DNA of 64,000 nucleotides, taken from NCBI GenBank assembly GCA_963729695.1, contig CAVSOT010000007.1, forward strand, positions 372,001-436,000, read 5' to 3'. This stretch comes from PALSA-693 sp963729695. Lineage in GTDB: Bacteria; Actinomycetota; Acidimicrobiia; Acidimicrobiales; Palsa-688. Below the pieces are notes generated by a model. The model was not told the origin of the DNA, did no database searches, and worked only from the letters and a program-made list of their open reading frames with translations. The first letter of the stretch is position 1. Every line of letters begins with the position of its first letter. Below, piece by piece: positions 52,920-61,760 of this stretch. The position numbers were made by a program, and so were the translations under genes.

Positions 52920-54182
52920 ATGCTGATGGCCTATTTCACGGAGCAGGCACTCAAGACGTTGCCTCCCGACGCCGATTCGGGACACCAGGATGATCACCCG
53001 GCTCGTTCACCGGGAGACAGGGTTCTGCTGCTTTCCAACCGGTATTTCGAACGAGACGTGGCCAGGCGCCTCTACCAGGAGCGGCTCGAAGAGCACCGCT
53101 TCGTGGAGGAAATGGGCTTCGACGGCATCATGATCAACGAGCACCATGTCGGTTCGTACTGTCAAAGCCCGCGCTGCAACATCATGACGACCGCCATCGC
53201 CGCGGTCACCGAACGGGTCAAATTGATTCAGGCAGGGAATCCCCTGCCCATCTGGGAGAACCCGGTGCAGCTGGCCGAGGAGCTGGCGATGATCGATCTG
53301 CTCTCCGGCGGCCGCCTCGTGGCGGGAATCGTCCGAGGGGGCGGTATCGAACAGTTGGCCAACAATGTCAATCCGGCCTACAACCGAGAACGGTTCGCGG
53401 AGGCCCACGATCTGCTGATCAAGACGTGGACGGTGCCCGGCCCCTGGCGATGGGAGGGTGAGCACTATCAGGTCCGGGTGGTCAACCCCTGGTCGCTGCC
53501 GCTGCAGATGCCACATCCGCGGATTCTCGTCCCGGGCGTTACGAGCCCGGAGTCGATCGTCTTCGCCGCCGAGCACCAATATCCCTACATCTGCCTGAAC
53601 ATGACCCTTCCGGTGACGAAACGGATCTGGGCGACCTACGACGAAGCGGCTGCCCGGGCCGGTTACACGGCTGGACCCGAGCACCGGGGCTACTTGATGC
53701 GCTGCCACGTCCAACGAGATGGGGACAAAGCCCGGGCTATTGCGGCAGATTTCACCTGGATGATGGGAGACACCATCGGGTTGGGGAATCCGGCGTGGAA
53801 TGCTCCCACCGGTTACAGCAGCTTCGATGCCCGCCAGGCTCGAATCAAGGCGTTGAAGGAGTACAGCGTCCCGATAGAGCAGCAGTTCGAGAACCTGACC
53901 TTGATCGCGGGCACGCCCAAAGAGGTGATCCAAGGCATCCGGATCTGGCTCGAAGAGACCCGCCCAGGGATGCTGATCTTTATGCCGAACGAGGGTCGAG
54001 TCACCCACGACGATGCGATGGAGTGCATCAGACTCATGGGCGAGGAAGTGCTCCCTGCCGTAAGGGACATGGCCAAAGAGCTCGACCTTCCCGGTCCTTT
54101 CGAGGCCGACTCGGGCATCAGCCCCGCGGCCCGGGCCGCAACATGGCCGGAGCCGTCTCCGGTGGCGTCGCCGGTGGCCTGA
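52920..54182 (+). CDS. LLM class flavin-dependent oxidoreductase (luciferase-like)
   Basis: This 420-residue TIM-barrel monooxygenase-type protein has EHHVGSYCQSPRCNI (about residues 75-89), with the EHH motif typical of the luciferase-like group, then AIAAVTERVKL, ENPVQLAEELAMIDLLSGGRL (about 117-137) and HDLLIKTW. The C-terminal region GTPKEVIQGIRIWLEETRPG closes the barrel. The cofactor is FMN or F420; the sequence does not decide. It follows the hydrolase-like gene by 88 bp. These enzymes insert oxygen or transfer hydride on diverse organic substrates. The C-terminal Pro/Ala tail of about 15 residues is probably disordered. Confidence 0.9.
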   Translation: MLMAYFTEQALKTLPPDADSGHQDDHPARSPGDRVLLLSNRYFERDVARRLYQERLEEHRFVEEMGFDGIMINEHHVGSYCQSPRCNIMTTAIAAVTERVKLIQAGNPLPIWENPVQLAEELAMIDLLSGGRLVAGIVRGGGIEQLANNVNPAYNRERFAEAHDLLIKTWTVPGPWRWEGEHYQVRVVNPWSLPLQMPHPRILVPGVTSPESIVFAAEHQYPYICLNMTLPVTKRIWATYDEAAARAGYTAGPEHRGYLMRCHVQRDGDKARAIAADFTWMMGDTIGLGNPAWNAPTGYSSFDARQARIKALKEYSVPIEQQFENLTLIAGTPKEVIQGIRIWLEETRPGMLIFMPNEGRVTHDDAMECIRLMGEEVLPAVRDMAKELDLPGPFEADSGISPAARAATWPEPSPVASPVA

Positions 54183-54210
54183 TGGCGACCCCCCGGGGCG
54201 GCGACGCCGA

Positions 54211-55149
54211 TCAGGACCTCGGCGCGACCACCCGGGCGAGCCAATCGCTGACCATCCGCTGGCAGCGCTTGGTCACCTCGGCGTTGGGAGCGGCCGATTC
54301 GAATCCATGGGGTAAGCCGGGATAGACGTGGAGCTCGGTAGCCACACCAGCCTGGTAGAGCCTCATGGCGTAGACGACGTCCTCGTCGCAAAATCCGTCC
54401 AGGGTCCCGACATAGACCAGGGCGGGTGGCAGGCCGCAGAGGTCGGGGGATCGGCTGGGTGCTGCCAGATACGGAACATCGACGCCATACAGGTCACCGA
54501 GATAGCAACGCCAGCCGAACTCGTTGTCGGCCGGCGTCCAGGTAGGTACGTGCCACCCGCTCGTCTCGGTTGTCTGGCGGTCGTCGATCATCGGGTAGGC
54601 CAGCATCTGGAAGGCGACAGGCAACTCGCCTCGATCGCGGGCCAGGAGAGCGAGGGCTGCAGCCAGACCCCCGCCGGCGCTGGCCCCTCCGATGCCGATT
54701 CTCGTCGGGTCGACACCTAGGTCAGTGGCGTGCTCGAACACCCACTTCAAGCCGGCGTAACAATCGTCGAGTGGCCCCGGGTATGGGGTTTCGGGGGCCA
54801 GCCGGTACTCGACCGACACCCCGACAAGACCGATATCCGCGCACCAGCGATCAAAACGGGGATCGTCCATCGACCGGTGCCCCAGCACGTACCCGCCGCC
54901 GTGAATGTGGTACAGGCACGGAGCCGCCGGCTGCACATCCGTAGGAACGTGGACTCGAACGGTCACGTCGGGCGCCCCTGGCGCCCCCGGTACCACGTAG
55001 TCCTGGCGCGTCACCGCTTCGGTGGAGGCCAAGGTGTCCATCGCGGCAAGGAACTGGCGGGCTTCGGCGAGGCGATCCAAGCCGAGCGGCGGCGAGGCGC
55101 CGCGAGCTCGTAGAGCCGCTTCGATCTCAGGGTCCAGGGTGACAACCAT
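54211..55149 (-). CDS. Alpha/beta hydrolase-3 (HSL family) esterase
   Basis: This 312-residue esterase has HGGGYVLG (oxyanion hole, about residues 81-88), the nucleophile G-A-S-A-G-G (about 155-160), the acid in GTLDGFCDED (about 253-262) and the catalytic His in LPHGFE (about 283-288). It is a typical hormone-sensitive-lipase-family carboxylesterase for short-chain esters. The start ATG 55149 is the first Met before the cap domain; the longer frame includes AT-rich intergenic sequence. It is convergent with the LLM gene and divergent from the thioredoxin-like gene 55332, sharing a 180-bp promoter region. Confidence 0.93.
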   Translation of the reverse strand: MVVTLDPEIEAALRARGASPPLGLDRLAEARQFLAAMDTLASTEAVTRQDYVVPGAPGAPDVTVRVHVPTDVQPAAPCLYHIHGGGYVLGHRSMDDPRFDRWCADIGLVGVSVEYRLAPETPYPGPLDDCYAGLKWVFEHATDLGVDPTRIGIGGASAGGGLAAALALLARDRGELPVAFQMLAYPMIDDRQTTETSGWHVPTWTPADNEFGWRCYLGDLYGVDVPYLAAPSRSPDLCGLPPALVYVGTLDGFCDEDVVYAMRLYQAGVATELHVYPGLPHGFESAAPNAEVTKRCQRMVSDWLARVVAPRS

Positions 55150-55331
55150 CAAAATGGATGTTAGCGGGCAGACGTCCAGGCCTGCTCGTTTGATGCACCC
55201 CGATATGAGGTCCAGCCCGGTGAATACAACTGAATAGAGGGAATGCAAGTGAATAGAATGGCGGTCACGTCGAGGTATCGAGGGACCGTCGCCGGACTCT
55301 CGAGGAACCAAAGTCGAGGTTCAAGGAAGCC

Positions 55332-56684
55332 GTGACCGCCCCCACTTCGCTGGAGGAAATTGCCGACGGCCTGGTGGCCGTGGTCAGGAGCAGTTGCCCG
55401 ACGTGCGTGACCGTGGCTCCGGTTCTCGCCGAGCTGGCGTCGGAAGCCTCGTTGACGGTCATCAGCCAGGACGACCCGGGATTCCCTGACGGGGTCGAGT
55501 CGGTGGTCCTCGACCAGGATCTCCACCTGTCCTGGCTTCTCGGCATCGAGACGGTGCCAACCCTCCTCCGCGTAGCCGACGGGCGCGAGTCGGCCCGAGA
55601 GATCGGCTGGCACCGCAGCCGTTGGGAGACCCTCAGCGGCGTCCGGGAGTTGGGTGAGGGGCTTCCCGAACAGCGGCCGGGATGCGGCTCGCTGTCGGTC
55701 GAACCCGGTGTGGCCGAGGCGCTCGACGTCCGCCACCGACGCCAGATCATGCGCTCCCGTCGAGTCGAGTTCTCCGTGCTGGAGGACGAGTTCGAGGGCA
55801 TGTGGGCGCGAGGGTGGACCGATGGGTTGCCGGTGGTGCCGCCAACCGAGGCGCGGGTCTTGGCCATGCTGGACGGCGCCCGGCGCGACCCCGACGAGGT
55901 GGTCGGGATCGTGGCGCCGAATCTGGTCCCGGTGACGGTGGAGAAGGTCGCGGTCAACGCAGTAATGGCCGGATGCCGTCCCGAGTACCTTCCCGTCGTC
56001 CTCGCTGCGGTCGAAGCCACCTGCACTGAAGGGTTCAACATCCACGGGGTGTTGGCCACCACGTTCTCCGTGGGGCCGGTGATCATCGTCAATGGTCCAG
56101 TGGCCCGCGCTATCGGTGTGAACAGCGGCGTCAACGTCCTGGGCCAGGGCAACCGGGCCAACTCGACCATCGGTCGGGCCCTTCAGCTGGTGGTTCGCAA
56201 CGTCGGGGGCGGCCGTCCCGGCGGCGTCGACCGAGCCACCCTCGGCAACCCCGGGAAGGTCGGTTTGTGTTTCTCAGAGGACGAGGAGGGTTCGCCTTGG
56301 GAACCGCTCTCGGTAGAGCGGGGAGTGCCCGACGGAGTTTCCGCCGTCACCGTGTTCGCTGGAGGGGGGACGCACTCCATCTCCGACCAGACGGCCCGGA
56401 CACCTGAAGATCTCAGCCGTACCCTGGCGTCCGGGTTGCGATCGGTGGACACCCTGCTGCTGGTCTCGCCTGATCACGGCCGGACCTTTCGGGACGGTGG
56501 CTGGTCGAAGGCCCGGTTGCGCGCCGCACTCGAACAGCCGAACCAGCGAACCGGGATGCTCGGAAGCCGAGAGTTGCTGATCGTGTATGCGGGTGGGGGC
56601 GCCGGGCTCTTCTCCGGCGCCATGGAGGGCTGGGGTGGTGGCCCCATGGGTAGCATGCACGTGACACGGGAGGTTCGACCATGA
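55332..56684 (+). CDS. Thioredoxin-like protein with UGSC-associated C-terminal domain
   Basis: This 450-residue protein (GTG start) begins with a thioredoxin-like domain: redox motif C22-P-T-C25 followed by VAPVLAEL, and the cis-Pro region GIETVPTLL (about residues 75-83). The C-terminal 330 residues form a second conserved domain with FEGMWARGWTDGLPVVPPTE, NAVMAGCRPEYLPVVLAAVE (including Cys), GVNSGVNVLGQGNRAN and FSEDEEGSPWEPLS. As I recall, this domain is regularly found next to UGSC-type selenoproteins. The 3' end is 42 bp from the selenoprotein start. The probable role is as redox partner or enzyme of the adjacent selenoprotein; the substrate is unknown. Confidence 0.8.
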   Translation: MTAPTSLEEIADGLVAVVRSSCPTCVTVAPVLAELASEASLTVISQDDPGFPDGVESVVLDQDLHLSWLLGIETVPTLLRVADGRESAREIGWHRSRWETLSGVRELGEGLPEQRPGCGSLSVEPGVAEALDVRHRRQIMRSRRVEFSVLEDEFEGMWARGWTDGLPVVPPTEARVLAMLDGARRDPDEVVGIVAPNLVPVTVEKVAVNAVMAGCRPEYLPVVLAAVEATCTEGFNIHGVLATTFSVGPVIIVNGPVARAIGVNSGVNVLGQGNRANSTIGRALQLVVRNVGGGRPGGVDRATLGNPGKVGLCFSEDEEGSPWEPLSVERGVPDGVSAVTVFAGGGTHSISDQTARTPEDLSRTLASGLRSVDTLLLVSPDHGRTFRDGGWSKARLRAALEQPNQRTGMLGSRELLIVYAGGGAGLFSGAMEGWGGGPMGSMHVTREVRP

Positions 56685-56726
56685 CGCCGATCGAGATGCC
56701 GTCGGGCGGGTATCGCGCTGAGTACC

Positions 56727-57254
56727 TTGCTGGACCCGACGGCTGAGCTCGCCCCCGCGAGCAGGGCGCTCGTCTCCCGCCCTGCTGGCCTCGACGGGTT
56801 GACCATCGGTCTGCTCGACATCTCCAAGCCCAGAGGTGACGTGTTCCTCGACCAGCTCGCGCAGCGACTGCACGGGCGGGGATGGAGCGTCCTGCGCTAT
56901 GCAAAACCAACCTTCACCAAGCCGGCGCCCATCGATCTTCGCCAGGAGATCGCCGTCCAGTGCGACGTGGTGATCGAGGCCCTCGCCGATTGAGGCAGCT
57001 GTACGTCGTGCAGTGTGCACGACATCGCCGACCTGGACTCGCGAGGCGTGCCAGGCGTGTTTGTGGCGTCCCGCGAGTTCATCCCTGCCGCCGCGGCCCA
57101 GTCCGAAGGTCTCGGTTTTCCCGCCGCCGCGGTCTTTGTCGACCACCCGATACAGGATCGCACCGACGAGGAGGTCAGAGCCCTGGCTGACGGCGCCCTG
57201 CCTGCGCTTCTCGCCGCGCTCACCAACCCTGCGCCCACCCGCAGCGCGGACTGA
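56727..57254 (+). CDS. UGSC-family selenoprotein (in-frame UGA read as selenocysteine)
   Basis: Two open frames in the same phase (56727-56993 and onward to 57254) are separated only by TGA at 56991-56993. Read as Sec, the product is 175 residues with U89-G-S-C92-T-S-C95. The upstream part has the usual LLDPTAEL start and LTIGLLDISKPRGDVFL strand; the downstream part has V-H-D-I-A-D-L-D and GVPGVFVASREF. Both halves keep family sequence, which argues against a random stop. A perfect stem-loop follows the UGA (57005-57023). The start is TTG 56727 because no ATG/GTG exists in this frame after the upstream stop. Function is unknown; a thiol/selenol redox role is inferred. Confidence 0.85.
57005..57023 (+). 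promoter_or_regulatory. Candidate bacterial SECIS element
   Basis: Perfect 8-bp stem GTCGTGCA / TGCACGAC closes a GTG loop. The stem starts 11 nt after the UGA and the loop, which begins with G, starts 19 nt after it. This fits the known bacterial SECIS rules (apical loop about 16-37 nt after UGA, G among the first loop bases). It lies inside the coding sequence, as bacterial SECIS elements do. Confidence 0.75.
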
Positions 57255-57335
57255 GCGACCACTGTCGCCGGCGGACCCCGTCGGCGGACCCCTCCGGCCG
57301 AACCTGGGGAGGACCGCGACGTCTACGATCTCGGT

Positions 57336-58169
57336 GTGCACTGGGGGATCGGCTCCGTTCGGGTGACCAAGGTGGTCGAGTACGAGACGTCCGGCCCGTT
57401 CCCGAGACTGCTGCTTGGAGCCCCAACCGACCTCGCCGAGAAGCACAGGTGGCTCTCCCCGCATTTCGTGACCGACGACGGCGAGGCCCGAACGTCGATT
57501 CACGGCCTGGTTGTCGATACCGGGGCCCACCGGATTCTCGTCGACACCTGTATCGGGAGCATGCGGGAGATGTCGAGCGTGCCCCTCTCACCCAGCGGGT
57601 TCCTGGACGCCCTGAACGCAGCCGGCTACGGCGTGGACGATATCGACACCGTCTTGTGCACCCATCTCCATTTCGATCACGTCGGTTGGAACACCCGCTT
57701 GGTGGACGGTCAGTGGCAGGTCACCTTTCCAAAGGCCCGTTATCTGTTCAGCCGGTCGGAATGGGAGCATTGGCAGACGGCGACCAGCGGGCTGGTGGAC
57801 ATCGCCCACACCGTGGAGCCCGTGGTGGCGGCCGGCCAAGCCGAGATGGTCGAAGTCGACTGCGTGGTCTGCGACGAGGTTCGGCTTGAGCCGACACCCG
57901 GCCATACGCCCGGCCACGTCAGCGTGGTGATCGAGAGCGCCGGCGAGCGGGCCGTGATCACGGGCGATCTGGCCCACCATCCGGTCCAGTTCGCCGAGCC
58001 ACAGCTCGGCAGCCCCGCGGACTCCGATCGGGCCGAGGCGGTGGAGACGCGCCGTCGCTTCCGGGAGGAGCGTGGCGCCGACGGCGCCTTGGTCATCGGC
58101 ACCCACTTTGGCGGACCTACTGCCGGGCGGATCGTCTGTGAGGGAACGTCATGGCGCTTCGCTGTCTAG
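57336..58169 (+). CDS. MBL-fold metallo-hydrolase
   Basis: This 277-residue protein (GTG start) has the metallo-beta-lactamase-fold metal motif H110-x-H112-x-D114-H115 (THLHFDHVG), the second-site His in GHTPGH (about residues 191-196), the bridging Asp in ITGDLAHHP (about 213-221) and the distal His in IGTHFGG (about 258-264). All five or six metal ligands are present, so it should be active. The 81 bp separating it from the selenoprotein, same strand, suggest cotranscription. MBL proteins include lactonases, glyoxalases and flavodiiron-like redox enzymes; the residues do not decide which. Confidence 0.92.
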   Translation: MHWGIGSVRVTKVVEYETSGPFPRLLLGAPTDLAEKHRWLSPHFVTDDGEARTSIHGLVVDTGAHRILVDTCIGSMREMSSVPLSPSGFLDALNAAGYGVDDIDTVLCTHLHFDHVGWNTRLVDGQWQVTFPKARYLFSRSEWEHWQTATSGLVDIAHTVEPVVAAGQAEMVEVDCVVCDEVRLEPTPGHTPGHVSVVIESAGERAVITGDLAHHPVQFAEPQLGSPADSDRAEAVETRRRFREERGADGALVIGTHFGGPTAGRIVCEGTSWRFAV

Positions 58170-58220
58170 AGGGTCGAGGTGTGAGTCGGTTCGGCTTGGG
58201 AACGGGCTGTCGACGGCCGC

Positions 58221-59192
58221 TCAGGATTGACTCGGAGCGGGAAGGCGCAAGCGTGGCCATACCTCTCGCACCGCCAGCTCGATGACGTCCAGGCTGTCCT
58301 CGAAGACCGCAGGCGAGATGATAAAGGTGCGGGCGCCGGCATCGACAAACGCCTGGAGCCGAGCGGCGACCTCAGCGGGCGTCCCAGCCGGCGCAACCCG
58401 CTCGGCCTTGGCCACCTTGTCGGGAGTCCGGTAGGCGTACCCGAAGAAGCGGCCGATCTCGTCTCGCGCCTGGTCCCCATCCTTGCGGATGGCGCACTTC
58501 ACGGTCAGCATCCACTCGAATCCGTCGAGGTCTCGGCCCCGACGCGTCGCCTCCTCGCGGACGACCCGCACGGACTCCGCGTACGCCCGGGGTGACACGA
58601 GGTACGGCATCCAGCCGTCGCCGGCCCGGGCGGCGCGGCGCATCGCCGCCGGCTTACGACCCGATATGACCACAGGCAACTGGCGCGGGCGGGTCGCCGT
58701 CTCGTCTGCCCCGAGGGGCTGGACCCGGTGCAACTGGACGTCGTCGAGGTGGAAGTAGCGCCCGTGGTGGGTCACCGGCTCACCGGTCCACAGCGCCCGC
58801 ATGACTTCGAGGGCTTCGTCGGTTCGCTGGCCTCGCTCTGTGATCGGGCTCCCGACCGCTTCGAACTCTTCGGGAAATTCGCCGCCGACACCGATGCCGA
58901 CCGCAAGCCGGCCGCCCGAGTGGGCGTCGAGGTCGGCCAACTGCTTGGCCACCAGCACGGGATGATAAAGAGGTAGGACGAGCACCGCCGTGCCGATGCG
59001 TACCCGTTCGGTCCATGCCGCGAGCAGGGCGACGCGTGTGATCGTCTCGCCCCGCGGGCCCCGAGGAAGGATGTGACCGCCGTGCCAGATGGACTCGATG
59101 GGCAGGCGTTCCGCCGCGGCCAACCAGGCTCGATCCGGCTCGGGGATTGCCGCGGCCCCGAACACGATGCGGTCGGCTATCGCCGCTGGCAT
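58221..59192 (-). CDS. LLM class F420-dependent oxidoreductase
   Basis: This 323-residue luciferase-like protein starts at ATG 59192. It shows GGHILPRG, RIGTAVLVLPLYHPVLVAKQ (about residues 66-85), LDAHSGGRLAVGIGVGGEFPEEFEAVG (about 88-114, the family's typical signature), and RYFHLDDVQL. This combination matches the TIGR03619-like F420-dependent branch common in Mycobacteria and Acidimicrobiia. It is convergent with the MBL gene and divergent from the xanthine-dehydrogenase-type gene, across a repeat-rich promoter region. The substrate is unknown. Confidence 0.9.
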   Translation of the reverse strand: MPAAIADRIVFGAAAIPEPDRAWLAAAERLPIESIWHGGHILPRGPRGETITRVALLAAWTERVRIGTAVLVLPLYHPVLVAKQLADLDAHSGGRLAVGIGVGGEFPEEFEAVGSPITERGQRTDEALEVMRALWTGEPVTHHGRYFHLDDVQLHRVQPLGADETATRPRQLPVVISGRKPAAMRRAARAGDGWMPYLVSPRAYAESVRVVREEATRRGRDLDGFEWMLTVKCAIRKDGDQARDEIGRFFGYAYRTPDKVAKAERVAPAGTPAEVAARLQAFVDAGARTFIISPAVFEDSLDVIELAVREVWPRLRLPAPSQS

Positions 59193-59287
59193 GGATCGTC
59201 CCTGATGGCCGAGCACGCTACTGCAAGCCCGAAGGGGTCCCACCGTCCGGGCGGAGGGAGTGGCGGGTGGGCCGCTGCTCGTGATGT

Positions 59288-59325
59288 TCGGGGTGCGCCG
59301 GCGTTTTCGGGGTGCGCCGGCGTTT
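59288..59325. repeat. 19-bp direct repeat, two copies
   Basis: TCGGGGTGCGCCGGCGTTT occurs at 59288-59306 and again at 59307-59325, in the divergent promoter region between the LLM and molybdenum-subunit genes. Confidence 0.9.
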
Positions 59326-59348
59326 TTCGGACGCGCCTGGCGACAAAT

Positions 59349-59383
59349 GGACATCTGTGCAGCCTCAGGCTGTACAGACGTCC
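59349..59383. promoter_or_regulatory. Long near-perfect palindrome in divergent promoter (candidate operator)
   Basis: Arms GGACATCTGTGCAGCCT (59349-59365) and its complement (59367-59383) match at 15 of 17 positions, one of the two differences being a G-T wobble. It lies between divergently transcribed genes starting at 59192 and 59477, so an operator for a dimeric repressor is more likely than a terminator. Confidence 0.5.
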
Positions 59384-59476
59384 AAAGAATGAGACCTCGC
59401 CGCTGGAGGACCACCGGCTCGGCCGCCACCTACCCGGCGGTCCCCAACAGTGGTTCCCCAACAACGGGGCCATAGG

Positions 59477-61753
59477 ATGCCCCCCATGGCACTGTTGGGT
59501 ACGCCGCTGACCCGTCGCGAAGACGAGCGGCTTCTCACCGGCCGCGCCCAGTACGTCTCGAATCTCGATATCCCAGGCGCCGCGTTTGCCGTGTATGTGA
59601 CCTCGACCGTGGCCCACGGTCGCATCCTCTCCGTCGACCTCAGCGACGCGCGTACCGCTCCGGGAGTGCTCGGGGCGTACAGCGCCCACGACGTCGATTT
59701 CGGCCCGTATCCGCTGGGAGATCCCACCGCGCCCGTGGCCATCGTCCGTCCGCTTCTGGCGGGCGACACCGTCCATTTTGTGGGCGAACCGATCGCGGTT
59801 GTCGTCAGCGAGACACGCGAGGCAGGCGTCGACGCAGCCGGACTCGTCGTGGTCGACATCGATCCGCTCCCGGCTCTCCCGAGCCTCGAGCGGGCCCTTC
59901 AAGGCGACGTACTGCTGTACCCCGAGGCCGGTTCGAATGTGGTGAAGCGCGAAGAGGGAGGCGATCCAGAGGCGGAGGCCCTGCTCGACGCCTGCGAGGT
60001 GGTCGTCCGGGCCACCATCCGGAGCCCACGCGTCGCGCCCTGCCCCCTCGAGACGAGAGCGGGGGCGTCCCGATGGGAGGAAGACGGCCGGCTGACGCAT
60101 TGGTCGGCGTGCCAGGGTCCCCACCCCATCCGAACCCTGCTGGCATCGCTCTACGACCTGCCGGCTGACCGGATTCGGGTCATCGCCCCCGACGTCGGTG
60201 GCAGTTTCGGCGCCAAGGCGCGTGCGTACCCGGAGGAGACGTTGCTGCCATGGCTGGCGGAGCGGGTGGGTCGGCCGGTGCGCTGGGTGCCCACCCGGTC
60301 CGACGACATGGTTGGCCTGGGGCACTCCCGCTGCCAGCAACAGCACGTGGCCCTGGGCGGCAGCCGGGACGGGACCCTGGAAGTGCTGAGCGTCAAGGTC
60401 GTCGCCGACGCAGGCGCGTATCCGATGTCCGCCGCGCTCTTGGCGCGCAATACGGGTTTGCTGTCGCCCGAGATCTACCGCATTGGCAAGGTCCACTGGG
60501 AGACCGAGGTGGTGGTTACTTCGACCACTCCGGTGACGGCCTATAGAGGTGCCGGCCGCCCCGAGGCGGCGGCGGTCACGGAGCGGGCGGTCGAGCTGTT
60601 CGCCCGGGAGATCGGAATGGATCCCGTCGAACTTCGTCGGCGCAACCTTCTTCGTTCGTCGCAGTTTCCCTATACGACGCCGACCGGCCTCGTCTACGAC
60701 AGCGGCGATTACGAAGTGTTGCTGGACCGGGTCCTCGACGCGGCCGGATATCAGCAGCTACGCAACGAACAGTCCTGCCGTCGGGCCGAACAAACCCCCG
60801 TTCAGCTCGGCATCGGTGTGGCGATGTTCCTCGACCGCACCGCCGGGTTCCCCGGCAGCGAGTACGCGCGCACGCAGCTTCGATCAGACGGTTCGGTTCT
60901 CCTGACCACCAGCTCGACGCCGCACGGTCAAGGTCATCACACGGTGTGGGCGATGCTCGTGGCCGATCGCACCGGCCTTCCCCTTGAGAAGGTCGAGGTT
61001 GTCCATGGCGACACGGACCTGATGCCCTACGGCAGCACGACGGGGGGCTCGGTATCGGCGCAACGGGCCGGGTCGGCCGTGGCGCTGGCGGCCGAGCAGC
61101 TGGTGGAGCTGGGCCGCAATGCCGCTGCTGATCTCTTGGAGGCCGCCGTCGAGGACATCGTCCTCGACGCGGGGGGCCCGGCCTGCTTCCACGTGGCCGG
61201 GTCGCCGTCGACCGCCTTGAGTTGGGAGGACATCGCCGTCGCTGCGGCTTCCGCCTCGGACTCGGGCCTGGCCTGCGAGTCGGACTGCAGCAGTGCCGCC
61301 ACCTTCCCGGCCGGCGCGTACGTCGCCGTGGTCGAGGTCGACACCGAGACGGGTGCCGTCAGCGTGCGACGGCTGGTTACCGTGGACGACGCGGGGACCG
61401 TCCTGAACCCGTTGCTGGCCGAAGGGCAGGTGCACGGCGGTTCGGCTCAAGGGATAGCCCAAGCGTTGCTCGAGGAATTCGTATACGACGACGCGGGTAA
61501 TCCGCTCACATCCAACTTTGCCGACTACGCAGTGATCTCCGCCCCCGAGCTCCCGTCCTTCGAATCGTTCATGGTGGAGACTCCCTCGCCCAACAATCCG
61601 CTCGGCGCCAAGGGCATTGGCGAGTCGGGTTCGATCGGGGCTCCTCCCGCTGTGCAAAATGCGGTCATCGACGCCCTCCTGCCCTTCGGTGTCACCCACG
61701 TCGACATGCCGTGCACACCCCAGCGGGTCTGGCAGGCCATGCGGGGGATATGA
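59477..61753 (+). CDS. Xanthine dehydrogenase-family molybdenum-binding subunit
   Basis: This protein of about 758 residues is the large molybdenum subunit of the aldehyde oxidase / CO dehydrogenase family. It has the N-terminal RREDERLLTGRAQYVSNL (family start), the glutamine-rich loop region VAPDVGGSFGAK (about residues 236-247), AYRGAGRPEA (about 356-365), the TSSTPHGQGHHTVWA loop, and the catalytic Glu in GAKGIGESGSIG (about 710-721). Start choice: ATG 59477 or 59486, both just before the conserved start; 59450 is longer and less likely. No iron-sulfur or FAD subunit is adjacent. Cofactor synthesis genes moeA/moaA/moaC are in the window. Substrate unknown. Confidence 0.92.
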   Translation: MPPMALLGTPLTRREDERLLTGRAQYVSNLDIPGAAFAVYVTSTVAHGRILSVDLSDARTAPGVLGAYSAHDVDFGPYPLGDPTAPVAIVRPLLAGDTVHFVGEPIAVVVSETREAGVDAAGLVVVDIDPLPALPSLERALQGDVLLYPEAGSNVVKREEGGDPEAEALLDACEVVVRATIRSPRVAPCPLETRAGASRWEEDGRLTHWSACQGPHPIRTLLASLYDLPADRIRVIAPDVGGSFGAKARAYPEETLLPWLAERVGRPVRWVPTRSDDMVGLGHSRCQQQHVALGGSRDGTLEVLSVKVVADAGAYPMSAALLARNTGLLSPEIYRIGKVHWETEVVVTSTTPVTAYRGAGRPEAAAVTERAVELFAREIGMDPVELRRRNLLRSSQFPYTTPTGLVYDSGDYEVLLDRVLDAAGYQQLRNEQSCRRAEQTPVQLGIGVAMFLDRTAGFPGSEYARTQLRSDGSVLLTTSSTPHGQGHHTVWAMLVADRTGLPLEKVEVVHGDTDLMPYGSTTGGSVSAQRAGSAVALAAEQLVELGRNAAADLLEAAVEDIVLDAGGPACFHVAGSPSTALSWEDIAVAAASASDSGLACESDCSSAATFPAGAYVAVVEVDTETGAVSVRRLVTVDDAGTVLNPLLAEGQVHGGSAQGIAQALLEEFVYDDAGNPLTSNFADYAVISAPELPSFESFMVETPSPNNPLGAKGIGESGSIGAPPAVQNAVIDALLPFGVTHVDMPCTPQRVWQAMRGI

Positions 61754-61760
61754 GCCTTGT

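Noticed and set aside
56681..56746. Short 21-codon frame overlapping the end of the thioredoxin-like gene
   Set aside because: It has no family similarity and overlaps the start of the selenoprotein frame.
56991..56993. Ordinary stop codon and pseudogene interpretation of the UGSC gene
   Set aside because: Same reading phase on both sides, conserved sequence after the TGA, the exact U-G-S-C context and a SECIS-like stem-loop favour selenocysteine.
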